64,000 nt of DNA from Pedobacter sp. BS3 (lineage in GTDB: Bacteria > Bacteroidota > Bacteroidia > Sphingobacteriales > Sphingobacteriaceae): assembly GCF_008274585.1 (NCBI RefSeq), contig NZ_VTRT01000004.1, positions 372,001 to 436,000 on the forward strand, given 5' to 3'. The position numbers were made by a program, and so were the translations under genes. Position 1 is the stretch's first letter. Each line of letters opens with the position of its first letter. This document shows, piece by piece, positions 23,901-33,105 of the stretch. The notes under the pieces were generated by a model. That model was given only the letters and a program-made list of their open reading frames with translations. It ran no database searches and had not been told where the DNA came from.

Positions 23901-26009
23901 ATTGAGGCAAGAAACTTCGCGATAAGCAACAGCAATCAGCGATTAAGCATTGATACGCAGCCGCCCGGCTTGAATAATCCGCTGGTTGTTGCACTTGATA
24001 ATTTTAAGATAGAAACGCTGACAAAGATCGCCCAAAAGGATTCGCTGTTAATTGGCGGAACCATGAACGGTAAAGCCACCGTAAGTAATTTGCAGGCTTC
24101 GCCGGTGTTTGTAGCCGATATGACGGTTGATAACTTCAGTTTCCGTGGCGATACGGTAGGAAACATTGCGCTGAAAGTGAATAACCAGCAGGCCAACACG
24201 TATGCCGCCAACGTAACCATCACGGGCCAGGGTAATAATCTTAACCTTACGGGAGATTATAACACCGGGTCATCCACCATGGATATGACGCTGAATATTG
24301 ATAACCTGAACCTGAAAAGCATTGAAGGGTTTACATTTGGTAATCTGAAACAAACCAGCGGTGCCATTAACGGCCGGTTAACCATCCGCGGAAGCGCATC
24401 TGCGCCACAGGTTCGCGGCGATATCCGTTTCAACAAGGCGGCGTTCAATATCGCTATGCTGAACTCGTATTTCCGGGTGAATGATAATACCATCAACTTT
24501 AACGATGAGGGCATTAAGTTTAACAACTTCACCTTGCTTGATTCGGCCGGAAATAAGGCTTCGGTAAACGGTATGGTGTATACGCAAAACTTCACTGATT
24601 ATCGCTTTGGCCTGAATGTGCGAACTAACAATTTCAGGGCACTGAATTCTACCGCTAAGGATAATGAGTTGTATTACGGGCAGGTGTATCTCGATAGCCG
24701 CATTAACATTAAAGGCGATTTGAACAAACCGGTTATTGACGGTACCATCAAAATCAACGATAAGTCAAAACTGACCGTTGTCTTACCGGAAAATGACCCG
24801 GGTATTGAGGAGCGGGAAGGTATTGTTGAGTTTGTGGATATGGATAATCCCGAACTCGCCCTGGCACTGAAAGATGTGCGGGACACCGTGAGCAAAAGTG
24901 CTGTAACAGGATTGGATCTTTCGGCTAATATTGAAATTGATAAAGGTGCCGAGTTCAACATTATTATTGACCAGGGTAACGGCGATTTTCTGCGGGTAAA
25001 AGGCGAAGCCCAGCTTGTTGCGGGTATCGATCCCAGTGGGCAGATAAGCCTTACCGGAACTTACGAACTGGAAGAAGGCGCTTATGAGCTTTCGTTTAAT
25101 TTCCTGAAACGGCGTTTTGATATTAAAAAAGGCAGCACCATTACCTGGACAGGCGAACCGACCACAGCTAATGTGGATGTAACGGCGATTTACCGCACGG
25201 AAACGGCTCCCTTAGACCTGGTGGAAAATCAGTTAGGCGACGCCTCGCAATCGGTGAAAAATACCTATAAACAAAAGCTGCCTTTCGAAGTAAACCTGAA
25301 CATGAAAGGTGAGCTGATGAAACCGATTATTACCTTTGATATCGACCTGCCGGACAAAAGCTATAACGTATCGCAGGATATCATTACCAATGTAAACACC
25401 CGCTTAGACCAGCTTAAGGAGGAACCGTCTGAGTTGAACAAGCAAGTGTTCGCTTTATTGCTGCTTAACCGGTTTATTTCCGAAAATCCGTTTGAAAGCA
25501 GCACCAGCACCAGCGCCGAATCGCTGGCACGGCAAAGTGTAAGCAAGATATTAAGCGAGCAGTTGAATAACCTTGCGGGAGATTTGATTGAAGGTGTTGA
25601 CCTCGATATCGGTCTGGAAAGCTCGGATGATTATACTACCGGCGAACGTAAAAACCGTACCGACCTGAATGTAGGTATATCCAAACGCTTGCTGAATGAC
25701 CGGCTAAAAGTTTCTGTAGGCAGTAATTTTGAACTGGAAGGGCCACAGCAGGCCGGGCAGAAAACCAGCAATTTTGCCGGTGATATCTCGGTAGAATACC
25801 AGCTATCCAAAGATGGTCGTTACCTGTTGCGGGCTTATCAGAAGAACGAATACGAAACCGTTTTACAGGGGCAGGTGATTGAAACCGGGCTCGGTTTTGT
25901 AATCACAGCCGATTATAATAAACTGAAAGAAATATTTACCTCGCCCGAAGAGCGCAGGCGTCGCCGGGCATTGAAAAGACAAGAAAAAGCAGCCAAGGCC
26001 GATGAGTAA
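20970..26009 (+). CDS. tamB: TamB-like translocation and assembly module protein
   Basis: The product has 1679 residues and starts with TTG. An N-terminal membrane anchor (about 7-29, IILWILASIVFLVLLLFVLI) is followed by more than 1500 residues of repetitive beta-strand sequence spanning the periplasm, and ends in a TamB/DUF490 C-terminal domain (about 1290-1640, with YELEEGAYELSFNFLKRRFD). TamB forms a hydrophobic groove between inner and outer membranes and works with a BamA-like partner in outer-membrane assembly or lipid transport. The downstream tamL-like gene overlaps it by 8 bp, so the two are translationally coupled. The C-terminus ends with a basic helix (ERRRRRALKRQEKAAK). Confidence 0.93.
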   Translation: MKKFGIISLKIILWILASIVFLVLLLFVLIRIPSVQNYAKNKAVNYLEGKIGTKVEINKISLDLPKLLVLEDIYFEDQKKDTLLAGDTLKVDISLLKLLHNELEINEIDLRGITTYIQRTPDSVFNFDYIVKAFAGEQKKQPKPEDTTSTMKFSVGRINLDRIRVGYRDAITANDVSFYLGHFDTRIKDFDLDKMNFNIPKINLSGVNARLLQSKPAAEPESDTKDSVEAAQPVNIGLKLGEINLDRIHVDYENQVSAMKADVNLGKLVVEANQIDLKKQSINLEQVNLEQSDILFQLGKTQQAKVVAHEAGKEVEVQANNWRVALNNIQFKNNNIRFDNFNMPVLKRGLDYAHLNIKNLNLEAENILYAIDTISGNIASGSFSDKSGFALKKLHTDFFYGKTQAYLNNLEIATNGTVIKNQIRLNYPSIESLSKNPGELRVDANLNGSKLNFHDVLLLVPSLAGTNPFKDNPNATLFINGKVNGQVKNLNIPSIELSGFRNTHVKGAAKIKGLPDVNKAYFDVRIDDLTTQSSDLLTFVPAGTIPANIRLPQALQLQGTFKGGISNFTTNLNLHSSYGSARTIASYNASRKGHESYKATVNLFNFDVGRLIKQEKTVGRVTLAAKVNGVGTDPKTMRADFAARVIKAEYNRYAYRNLNMTGKASNGIITAKAAMKDPNITFGMNALASFKNKYPSVKLALDMDSINLKNLNFATEEFRFHGKLRADLPTADPDYLNGRILLTEPLLVRSGERFQLDTISLVSTANADSNTLKLRSEFLRADVSGKYKLTEVGTAMQDLINRYFSTTTATAKPAKYSPQRLKFNVLLINAPVLSKLLPDLKEMANVTLTGSFNSSDSSLVVNGSVPKIVYGSNTVNNLQLRINTGDNALNYNATLTQAGNAQFQLINTSISGKAQNNMLTTTIAVKDKDKKDHYRIAGVLKALPDAYQFSLAPNGLLLNYQAWTVAEGNAIQFGANGIEARNFAISNSNQRLSIDTQPPGLNNPLVVALDNFKIETLTKIAQKDSLLIGGTMNGKATVSNLQASPVFVADMTVDNFSFRGDTVGNIALKVNNQQANTYAANVTITGQGNNLNLTGDYNTGSSTMDMTLNIDNLNLKSIEGFTFGNLKQTSGAINGRLTIRGSASAPQVRGDIRFNKAAFNIAMLNSYFRVNDNTINFNDEGIKFNNFTLLDSAGNKASVNGMVYTQNFTDYRFGLNVRTNNFRALNSTAKDNELYYGQVYLDSRINIKGDLNKPVIDGTIKINDKSKLTVVLPENDPGIEEREGIVEFVDMDNPELALALKDVRDTVSKSAVTGLDLSANIEIDKGAEFNIIIDQGNGDFLRVKGEAQLVAGIDPSGQISLTGTYELEEGAYELSFNFLKRRFDIKKGSTITWTGEPTTANVDVTAIYRTETAPLDLVENQLGDASQSVKNTYKQKLPFEVNLNMKGELMKPIITFDIDLPDKSYNVSQDIITNVNTRLDQLKEEPSELNKQVFALLLLNRFISENPFESSTSTSAESLARQSVSKILSEQLNNLAGDLIEGVDLDIGLESSDDYTTGERKNRTDLNVGISKRLLNDRLKVSVGSNFELEGPQQAGQKTSNFAGDISVEYQLSKDGRYLLRAYQKNEYETVLQGQVIETGLGFVITADYNKLKEIFTSPEERRRRRALKRQEKAAKADE

Positions 26010-28290
26010 GCGTATTATCCATATCAGCAGTATCCTGTTCATTGCACTCGTTATCAGTTCGTGCAGCACAACCAAATATGTGCCCGAAGGCGATTACCTG
26101 TACACCGGCGCTAAAGTGAAAGTTGATACCAAAGGACTTAAAAAATCTGAGAAGAAATCGCTTGAAAGCGATCTGACATCCATACTCCGGCCTAAGCCAA
26201 ACAGCTCGGTATTGGGCATCCGCTTTAAGCTGATGTTGTACAGTAAAGCAAAAAAAGGATTAAGCCACTGGCTGAGTAAGAAATTCGGCGAACCTCCTGT
26301 GTTGTTCAGCAGTGTTAAGGTAGATTACAACCGGCAGCTCATCACCAACCGGTTGGAGAACCGGGGTTATTTTAACTCATCGGCCACAGCCGATACATCG
26401 ATACATGGAAAAAAGGCCCGTTTGACTTACCATGCCGAGACTGGCCGGCAGTATCTTATTGATTCGGTGGCTTTTATTACAGACAGCAGCGTTTTGGGCA
26501 AAACCGTAATGTCCACAGTGGACGAGAGCCTGTTAAAGGCGGGTGATGGTTACAATTTGGATGTTATTAAGGCCGAACGTGAGCGTATAGATTCCAGGTT
26601 GAAAGAACAGGGTTTTTACTATTTCAACCCGGATTACCTTATTATGCTGGTAGATAGTACTGTGAATAACCATAAGGTTAATATTTATGTGAATGTGAAA
26701 GACAGTACTCCCGATAAGGCTAAGGAACAGTACACCATTAATAACATTTACATTTATCCCGATTACAACCTTCGGCAGAACTCACGGGCACAGGCCAAGC
26801 CATACGACGACTTTTATGTGATTGATCCGCGAAATACCTTCAAACCACGGGTATTTAGTCGTATGATGTTTTTCCGTAAGGGAGATTTGTATAATCGTAC
26901 AGATCATAATATGTCGTTAAACCGGTTGGTTAACCTGGGTACTTTTAAATTTGTAAAGAACAAGTTTACCGAGGTTGACAGTACCGGAAAGCCCTTGCTG
27001 GATACCTATTATTACCTTACACCTTATCCAAAAAAATCATTACGGCTGGAGTTGCTGGGTAAAACCAATTCGGCTAATTATACCGGGTCTGAAGTGGACC
27101 TGAGCTGGCGGAACCGGAATACATTTAAGGGTGCGGAACTGCTTACTGTTACGGGGTACGTAGGTACTGATGTACAGATTTCGGGCGTAAATAAAGCCAA
27201 TAATATTTTCAGGGCTGGAGGCGAGGCTAACCTCAGCTTTCCGCGGTTTATTACGCCGTTTAAGATCAACTCAACCAGTGCCTTTGTGCCGCGAACCAAG
27301 GTTACTTTAGGCTATGACCTGCTGCACCGGCAGAACAGCTACAACCTCAACTCATTCCGCACATCGTTCGGGTATAACTGGAAAGAAGATATTAAGAAGG
27401 AACATACGCTGAATATATTCAGTGTGACGTATGTACAACCGTCGCACGTGAGTGATGAATACCGGCAACAAGCCGCTACAGATCCAACGCTGGAAAAGGC
27501 TATTGAGAAGCAATTTATATTTGGCCCGACCTATAATTTCAATTATACTAATACTAACGAGCAATATAAGCGCAACACCTTTTATTTTAATGGTAACCTG
27601 GATTTATCGGGTAACATAGTGGGCTTGCTGAGCGGCGCTGACGCGAAGCATGGCAATGTAAAGACGCTTTTCGGTACCGATTATGCGCAATATATCCGTA
27701 TGGAAGCCGATTTCAGGCACTACCTGAAAATAGGTGAGAAATCGCAGCTGGCCAGCCGGATCATAGCGGGTTATGGTTATGCTTACGGTAATTCAACGGC
27801 CCTGCCTTTTGTGAAGCAGTTCTTTATCGGTGGTTCGAACAGCATTCGTGCTTTCCGGGCACGTTCGCTTGGCCCGGGCACTTATCGAGACCCGAAGATC
27901 GATACCGATCTGTTTACCACTGACCAGTCGGGTGATATTAAGCTGGAAATGAATACGGAATACCGTCCCAACCTGTTCAGCATTGTGCGGGGCGCTGTAT
28001 TTGTAGACGCCGGTAACATCTGGCTGCTGAATGATGATCCTGACCCGGCCAAGGTGAAACCGGGTGCTAAATTCACCAAAGATTTTCTCAATCAACTGGC
28101 GGTTGGTACGGGTGTTGGTTTACGGTTCGATCTGTCGTTTCTCATTCTGCGTACCGATCTGGCATTCCCTATCCGCAAACCCTGGCTGCCTGAAGGACAA
28201 CGCTGGGTATTTGACCAGATCGATTTCGGCAGCAAAAACTGGCGAAAGGAAAACCTGGTGTTTAATTTAGCGATAGGGTATCCGTTCTAA
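26002..28290 (+). CDS. BamA/TamA-superfamily outer-membrane lipoprotein (TamL type)
   Basis: The product has 762 residues. A lipoprotein signal (SSILFIALVISSCSTTKYVP, lipobox ISSC) marks it as TamL, the Bacteroidota version of TamA with a lipidated N-terminus. POTRA-like repeats occupy about 35-320 (LITNRLENRGYFNSSA, RIDSRLKEQGFYYFNP), then the 16-strand barrel with the Omp85 lid motif FIGGSNSIRAFRARSLGPG and the C-terminal strand ending NLAIGYPF. It overlaps tamB by 8 bp. Together they likely insert proteins into the outer membrane. Confidence 0.92.
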   Translation: MSKRIIHISSILFIALVISSCSTTKYVPEGDYLYTGAKVKVDTKGLKKSEKKSLESDLTSILRPKPNSSVLGIRFKLMLYSKAKKGLSHWLSKKFGEPPVLFSSVKVDYNRQLITNRLENRGYFNSSATADTSIHGKKARLTYHAETGRQYLIDSVAFITDSSVLGKTVMSTVDESLLKAGDGYNLDVIKAERERIDSRLKEQGFYYFNPDYLIMLVDSTVNNHKVNIYVNVKDSTPDKAKEQYTINNIYIYPDYNLRQNSRAQAKPYDDFYVIDPRNTFKPRVFSRMMFFRKGDLYNRTDHNMSLNRLVNLGTFKFVKNKFTEVDSTGKPLLDTYYYLTPYPKKSLRLELLGKTNSANYTGSEVDLSWRNRNTFKGAELLTVTGYVGTDVQISGVNKANNIFRAGGEANLSFPRFITPFKINSTSAFVPRTKVTLGYDLLHRQNSYNLNSFRTSFGYNWKEDIKKEHTLNIFSVTYVQPSHVSDEYRQQAATDPTLEKAIEKQFIFGPTYNFNYTNTNEQYKRNTFYFNGNLDLSGNIVGLLSGADAKHGNVKTLFGTDYAQYIRMEADFRHYLKIGEKSQLASRIIAGYGYAYGNSTALPFVKQFFIGGSNSIRAFRARSLGPGTYRDPKIDTDLFTTDQSGDIKLEMNTEYRPNLFSIVRGAVFVDAGNIWLLNDDPDPAKVKPGAKFTKDFLNQLAVGTGVGLRFDLSFLILRTDLAFPIRKPWLPEGQRWVFDQIDFGSKNWRKENLVFNLAIGYPF

Positions 28291-28293
28291 ATA

Positions 28294-28335
28294 GTATTGA
28301 GTATTGAGTATTGCGTATTGCGTATTGAGATATGC
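28294..28335. repeat. Heptad array after the tamL stop codon
   Basis: GTATTGA, GTATTGA, GTATTGC, GTATTGC, GTATTGA and GATATGC follow one another starting three bases after the stop codon. The rest of the gap to the next start codon (28336-28460) shows nothing clear. Confidence 0.8.
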
Positions 28336-28460
28336 GAAGCAGCGAAGGATTAAGGTAGGTTAATACCTGAATCTTGCTGCAACTTAAGCCGGATTGCCAT
28401 AATTTTTATAAATAGTCGTTTTTACATAACTTTATATCCTTAATCAACATCTATAGTTCT

Positions 28461-29543
28461 ATGAAATTATTTTTTACTATTTTCTTAAGTGGTTGCATCT
28501 TTTTTAATAATGGCCTTGTAAATGCCCAGACTACTTTTACCAATAATAATCCTATTACTATTTATTCTAACAGTCATGGCGACCCATTCCCCAGCACACT
28601 GGTGGTCTCGGGACTTAATAACTATACAATGAAAGTAGTAGTTACCTTAGAAAACGTCAGTATCGTTGGTATGGCAGGTAAACAGGTGTATTTGGAGAGC
28701 CCTACGGGTCAGGTAGTCTGTCTTTTCTCAAGGAGTGGATCGGCTTTTTTCATCACTTCAGGCGACCTGATATTTGACCAGGATTCCCCGAATGTACCGC
28801 CATACACTTTTACAGGGAATTTTCTTCCCGGTACTTACCGTCCCTCGATTGCAAGTACTCAGGATCTCCCGGCCGGAACTACAGACCGGCTTGATTCCTT
28901 TAATAACTATAACCCCAACGGTACCTGGAAGCTGTATGCGAGTAGCATTGTCAACAATGAAACAGAAGTTAGCTCCATTCCCTCATGGAGTCTCACAATT
29001 ATAGCTTCCGATACTCCTTTGCCGCTTTCATTAACAAAGTTTGAGGCGCATAAACAAGGCAGGCAGGCTGTACTGAGGTGGGAAACATCCGCAGAAACGA
29101 ACACAGACGTTTTCGAAATAGAGCGAAGCACCGATGGAAAAGAATTCAAAATAATCGATCAGGTGAAAGCAGCAGGTAATTCGACCGTTACCAGACAATA
29201 TACTTATATTGACCAGGTTCCGATGGCGGGGAATAATTATTACCGTCTAAAAATGAAGGATCAGGACGGTGATTTTACTTATTCAATGGCCAGAGCGGTG
29301 GAGTTCTCTCTTGAAAATATAAAAATTTATCCTAATCCCTTTAAAAGAAAATTATTCATAGCCCGGAGTGGTCAGTTTGATACAGCAGGCACCCCAATAA
29401 AAATTATTAACGCGGCAGGAGTGGAAGTAATGTCCCATGATCTGACGAAACAGGGAGTTGAAGAAGTCAATGTTTCAAATCTTCCTGCGGGGCTTTATTT
29501 TGCTCTTATTGGAGGACGAACCATTCGTCTTGTCAAAGAGTGA
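28461..29543 (+). CDS. Secreted T9SS substrate with P-domain-like beta-sandwich
   Basis: The product has 360 residues. Signal peptide about 1-22 (ending NGLVNAQ). Residues about 25-190 form a beta-sandwich with the hallmarks of the proprotein convertase P-domain (VVTLENVSIVGMAGKQVYLESP, then YNPNGTWKLYASSI). No protease domain precedes it. A linker with PLPLSLTKFEAHKQG leads into a fibronectin-like region (VLRWETSAETNTDVFEIERS). The last 70 residues are a type A sorting domain (IYPNPFKRKLFIARS, LPAGLYFALIGG) recognised by the type IX secretion system. It is exported and anchored at the cell surface or released. Binding role unknown. Confidence 0.85.
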   Translation: MKLFFTIFLSGCIFFNNGLVNAQTTFTNNNPITIYSNSHGDPFPSTLVVSGLNNYTMKVVVTLENVSIVGMAGKQVYLESPTGQVVCLFSRSGSAFFITSGDLIFDQDSPNVPPYTFTGNFLPGTYRPSIASTQDLPAGTTDRLDSFNNYNPNGTWKLYASSIVNNETEVSSIPSWSLTIIASDTPLPLSLTKFEAHKQGRQAVLRWETSAETNTDVFEIERSTDGKEFKIIDQVKAAGNSTVTRQYTYIDQVPMAGNNYYRLKMKDQDGDFTYSMARAVEFSLENIKIYPNPFKRKLFIARSGQFDTAGTPIKIINAAGVEVMSHDLTKQGVEEVNVSNLPAGLYFALIGGRTIRLVKE

Positions 29544-29595
29544 TTAGAAACTCTCGCTTAGTACCCTGTCCGTAAGCATCAGGCTTTATTCTATA

Positions 29596-29651
29596 TGTAT
29601 CAGCCGGAGGCTCAAAAGTAGTTGAACGAAGCCGGAGCTTCGCTCAATCAA
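29596..29651. repeat. 56-bp accessory-cluster repeat, copy 1
   Basis: It matches 33955-34010 in 53 of 56 positions, same orientation. A part of it (31901-31920) is present once more. It contains the palindrome-like GAAGCCGGAGCTTC. It lies in the gap between the T9SS protein and the deformylase gene, next to an 8-bp stem (29649-29656 with 29672-29679). Confidence 0.85.
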
Positions 29652-29706
29652 ACCGAACCCGGCTTACAGCCTCGGTTTGTCAATGGTTTATTAACAGCAA
29701 ATATTC

Positions 29707-30291
29707 TTATCGCACAAACTTCATCGGGTATTCTGGTTTGATTTGCCCTTTTGTAATCTGCTTTAGTTTAGATGCTATGAGCTTCTTTGTTAGGGGTTTC
29801 AGATAATCGAGGTATAAAATTCCTTCGGTGTGGTCGTATTCATGTTGTATCATCCTGGCAGTTGTTCCGCTAAATGTTTTGGTGTGCTTTTCAAAATCTT
29901 TATTGAAATATTCGATTTTAATTGTCCAATTCCTGCTCACTTTCTGGCTCAGACCAGGAATGCTTAAACAACCTTCTTCGTCTTCCCGGGTTTCTTCAGA
30001 ACGTTCAAGGATTTTCGCGTTGATGAACGTTTCTGTTATTCCATTATCTTCTTTCCCGAAATAAGTTTGTCGGTCTTGCTCCTCAAGATTTTCAAACGTT
30101 GTTTTACTGTCTACAACAAAAAGTTTTATGGGCAGCCCAATTTGTGATGCGGCCAGTCCGCAACCATTGGCGTTGTTCATCGTTTCCCACATATCTGCAA
30201 TCAGGTTGTTTAATTTGGGATAGGATGGTTCGATATCCTTGCATTTCTGTTTTAAAATGGGATGCCCGTAAGCTAAAATCTGCCTTTTCAT
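29707..30291 (-). CDS. def: Peptide deformylase (accessory copy)
   Basis: The product has 194 residues from the ATG at 30289-30291 (MKRQILAYGHPIL); a nine-residue upstream extension is unlikely. All three deformylase motifs are present: GCGLAASQIG, EGCLSIPG (metal Cys) and HEYDH (metal His pair with the catalytic Glu). The enzyme removes the formyl group from nascent peptides. A longer insert between motifs 1 and 2 (KTTFENLEEQDRQTYFGKE) marks a divergent form. Its position in an accessory cluster and this divergence suggest a second copy beside a housekeeping def elsewhere. The neighbourhood also holds a second Map, the next enzyme in N-terminal processing. Confidence 0.93.
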   Translation of the reverse strand: MKRQILAYGHPILKQKCKDIEPSYPKLNNLIADMWETMNNANGCGLAASQIGLPIKLFVVDSKTTFENLEEQDRQTYFGKEDNGITETFINAKILERSEETREDEEGCLSIPGLSQKVSRNWTIKIEYFNKDFEKHTKTFSGTTARMIQHEYDHTEGILYLDYLKPLTKKLIASKLKQITKGQIKPEYPMKFVR

Positions 30292-30343
30292 TCGTTGGTT
30301 TTTTTGACAAAGTTCCAAAGAACAAACCGGGCAGGCAATGAAC

Positions 30344-30973
30344 CTATGTTAAGTAATGACTCACCGGCACGTTTAAGGTTTTTAATGGTGGTTGCTTCGT
30401 AATTTGCCGTCGTATTCTGCTTAATCCTTGTGGGGTAATGCCGATGTAAGAAGCAACATATTTTAGCGGAATGAATTTTAAGATTTCGGGCTGTTCACTG
30501 AACAAGTTCAGATAGCGCTCTTTGGCGGTATGTTTGAGAAGTGACAGTTCTCTTTTACTTTTTGCAAGAAATAGCTTTTCGGAGGCGAAGCGTCCTAAAT
30601 AGTTTCCGGCTTTGGTTTGGGCATAAACTTTTTGCAGGTCTTCATAAGATATTTGCCAGACAATGGTTTCTGTTAATGCCTGCAATTCATATTCAGATGG
30701 CGTTTGTGTTAAGAATGAGTCGTAAGCGCAGGTAAATTCTTTATTGAAACTAAAATTGAAGGTCAATTCGCCCCGATAGCTGTCGGGGTTATCCGGAATG
30801 TAAAATCTTACGATTCCCGTTTCAACGAAAGAGAGAAACTTTTCGGTATCGCCTTGCCTGGTGATGATTTGATTCTTAGCAAATACTTTTCTCTCAAAAT
30901 GTGAAGCGATAAAATTCCATTCCGATTCTTTGAGTTTTATTATCCGTTCGTAATATTCCCTGATGTGTCCCAT
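30344..30973 (-). CDS. Crp/Fnr-family transcriptional regulator
   Basis: The product has 209 residues. A cyclic-nucleotide-binding-type beta-roll occupies about 15-125 (FAKNQIITRQGDTEKFLSFV). A long dimer helix and a C-terminal HTH follow (about 165-195, FIPLKYVASYIGITPQGLSRIR). No cysteine cluster for an iron-sulphur centre is seen, so it is neither a classical Fnr nor certainly a cAMP sensor. This small Crp type is very common in Bacteroidota as a lone regulator. It is read toward the deformylase gene, with a 52-bp gap, and may regulate it. Confidence 0.9.
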   Translation of the reverse strand: MGHIREYYERIIKLKESEWNFIASHFERKVFAKNQIITRQGDTEKFLSFVETGIVRFYIPDNPDSYRGELTFNFSFNKEFTCAYDSFLTQTPSEYELQALTETIVWQISYEDLQKVYAQTKAGNYLGRFASEKLFLAKSKRELSLLKHTAKERYLNLFSEQPEILKFIPLKYVASYIGITPQGLSRIRRQITKQPPLKTLNVPVSHYLT

Positions 30974-31013
30974 TTCCTGATCCGAGTTTTAGGTCTGTCG
31001 GGTTATTGCCTAC

Positions 31014-31826
31014 CTATTTCAATGATTTTTGATTATCGAAGCCTTGTAATATACTCATTTGTTGAATTGCAATTTTGTTGAGTTTTATTAGGCGCTCTTT
31101 TTGCGGAATTTTTTCATTGATGAAAACTGCATTCAGGTTTTCCATATTTGATAGGCAAATCAGTTCATTGATTGTTGCATAATCACGGATATTTCCTTTC
31201 AGAGTGGGATTGATTTCACGCCATTGCCTGGCTGTTATGCCAAACAGGGCAACATTTAACACATCGGCTTCGTTAGCATAAATAATTGAAGTTTGTGATG
31301 GTGAAAGTTCTTTTGGGATAAGGTTATGTTTAATAGCATCAGTATGGATGTGATAATTTAGTTTTGCCAATTCTCGTTTGGCTGTCCAACCAAGTTGCTT
31401 TTGCTCCTCCTCTTTAAGTCGCTGGAATTCGGTTATCAGATACAGTTTAAACGGAACGCTGATTGCAGAACCGAACTCAAAAGCAATGTCTTTGTGTGCG
31501 TATGTCCCACCATACTTGCCTTTCTTTACGATTATTCCAACGGCATTTGTTCTTTCAATCCATTCCGAAACGCTAAGCACGAAATTGTGTAAACCTGCCT
31601 GTGATTTAAAGTGGTCGAATTCGACCACTTTAAAATTGGGATTATTAATCTGCTCCCACGTTCCCAAAAACTCAAGTGTGTAACGAGTTCTTATCCAGTT
31701 CTTTATTATATCAGCCGCACGACTTTCGTTTTCTTTTGTGTTTGCCATATCAGTAAGTGAGATGTAATCTTTTTCCTCAACTGATATAATCGTGATTTCT
31801 GTATCTCTTACATTAATTTTTGCCAT
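31014..31826 (-). CDS. KilA-N domain protein
   Basis: The product has 270 residues from the ATG at 31824-31826; an upstream TTG adds five residues. The KilA-N DNA-binding domain covers about 1-110: KDYISLTDMANTKENESRA, IIKNWIRTRYTLEFLGTWE, then SVSEWIERTNAVGIIVKKG and GGTYAHKDIAFEFGSAIS. The C-terminal half is helical (EEEQKQLGWTAKRELAKLNY). KilA-N proteins are best known from phages and large DNA viruses but also occur as stand-alone genes in Bacteroidota accessory regions. No phage genes are near. Role unknown, possibly anti-phage or regulatory. Confidence 0.85.
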   Translation of the reverse strand: MAKINVRDTEITIISVEEKDYISLTDMANTKENESRAADIIKNWIRTRYTLEFLGTWEQINNPNFKVVEFDHFKSQAGLHNFVLSVSEWIERTNAVGIIVKKGKYGGTYAHKDIAFEFGSAISVPFKLYLITEFQRLKEEEQKQLGWTAKRELAKLNYHIHTDAIKHNLIPKELSPSQTSIIYANEADVLNVALFGITARQWREINPTLKGNIRDYATINELICLSNMENLNAVFINEKIPQKERLIKLNKIAIQQMSILQGFDNQKSLK

Positions 31827-31900
31827 TGTTATATTATTCAACGCTATAAAGTTAAATTTTTTGTAGTGCTATCCACAAAAACACGTCTCATAGCGCTAAA

Positions 31901-31920
31901 CCGGAGCTTCGCTCAATCAA
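31901..31920. repeat. Partial copy of the 56-bp repeat, encoding the monooxygenase stop
   Basis: Twenty bases identical to the end of the copy at 29596-29651. The stop codon of the TetX-like gene (31913-31915) lies inside it, so the repeat forms the end of that coding sequence. Confidence 0.75.
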
Positions 31921-33076
31921 AACCGTCTTTTACCTGGTTAAAGAATACCGACATTTGCTCTAACGCGGTTTTTGAAAACATCCTTTCGGAATTTTCTAAG
32001 GTGTCTTTCGTAGCTTCCGCACCTCTTGCAACCATTTCCTTTTCAAAATACGCGATTGCCGTTTTAATATCAGCAAATTGATTACCCGTTAAACATTCGG
32101 CCAACTCAAACGCATCCTGCAATGCTACATTGGCGCCTTCGCCGGCATAAGGCGGCATACGGTGAGCCGCATCGCCAATCATCGTGAGGTTTTCCTGTGT
32201 TTCCCAATATTGGTCGAATGGAAAATAATATTGCGGGCGAGGGATAAAGTAAACGGCGTCGTTGGTGAAAAACTCGTACCATTCGTCACTCCAATTTGCG
32301 AACTCTTGTTTAAACCATTCCAAAACCTGTTGCCTGTCGTTGAAATCTATACCGCTTTCTGTAAGCCAGTTTTCATGCGTTTTAAAATTGGCCACAAACA
32401 TGATGGAACCGTCGCCTTTGGTGCCATAGCCCACGAATTGCTCGTTATCAAAAGCCATCACTTTTCCGCCTTTTGCAAAAGCAAAAAGTTTGGGGGTATA
32501 TTTTTCGGCATTGTAAATATTACCCTCAATCAGTGTAATACCTGAATAAATTGGCTTAATGTTACTCAGATACGGGCGTACTTTTGAATTCGCTCCATCG
32601 GCGGCAATGACCAGATCAGCATACGAACTGGTCCCGTTTTTAAAGTGCAACCGCCAGCCATTTTTTTCTTTTTCCATTGAAACGAAATGGCTGTCCCACA
32701 CAACGGTATCGGGTTCCAGCGAGTTCAATAAAATATCTCGTAGCGGTGCACGGTCTATTTCGGGACGGGTTTCTGCCGTAATGGTTGCAAAGTCGTGGTC
32801 GTCAAACGCGATATTTAACAACCCGTCTGTAAGCCGCATTTTACTTGCCACGGGACGATGATTTTTATAAAATTCATCCAGCAAACCTGCACGTTTCAAT
32901 GCTTCCAATCCGGTGCCTTCGTGCAAATCGAGCGTAGCGCCCTGAACCCGCACATCCCTGCTCATATCCCGTTCATAGACCTTTACATTCACATTTTTTA
33001 TTTGTAAAAGCTTTGCCAACGCCAGTCCCGCGGGTCCTCCGCCCACAATGGCGATTTGCTTATTTTGTAATAACAT
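31913..33076 (-). CDS. TetX-like FAD-dependent monooxygenase
   Basis: The product has 387 residues from the ATG at 33074-33076. Motifs of the flavin hydroxylase family: IAIVGGGPAGLALAKLLQ (FAD dinucleotide fold), DLVIAADGANSKVR (DG motif) and TMIGDAAHRMPPYAGEGANV (GD motif). Sequence along its length follows TetX closely, including VYERDxxR, TLDLHxGxGxEALKxAGLL and LRDILLNSLE. TetX hydroxylates and inactivates tetracyclines in the cytoplasm, but many relatives act on other aromatics. An AraC-type regulator is divided from it by only 29 bp. The last codons derive from a repeat. Confidence 0.88.
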   Translation of the reverse strand: MLLQNKQIAIVGGGPAGLALAKLLQIKNVNVKVYERDMSRDVRVQGATLDLHEGTGLEALKRAGLLDEFYKNHRPVASKMRLTDGLLNIAFDDHDFATITAETRPEIDRAPLRDILLNSLEPDTVVWDSHFVSMEKEKNGWRLHFKNGTSSYADLVIAADGANSKVRPYLSNIKPIYSGITLIEGNIYNAEKYTPKLFAFAKGGKVMAFDNEQFVGYGTKGDGSIMFVANFKTHENWLTESGIDFNDRQQVLEWFKQEFANWSDEWYEFFTNDAVYFIPRPQYYFPFDQYWETQENLTMIGDAAHRMPPYAGEGANVALQDAFELAECLTGNQFADIKTAIAYFEKEMVARGAEATKDTLENSERMFSKTALEQMSVFFNQVKDGFD

Positions 33077-33105
33077 AGTTCTGCATTCTTTAATTATATG
33101 CAAAA

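Noticed and set aside
31014-31826. KilA-N gene as a prophage remnant
   Set aside because: No phage structural, lysis or integrase genes lie nearby; stand-alone KilA-N genes occur in accessory regions.
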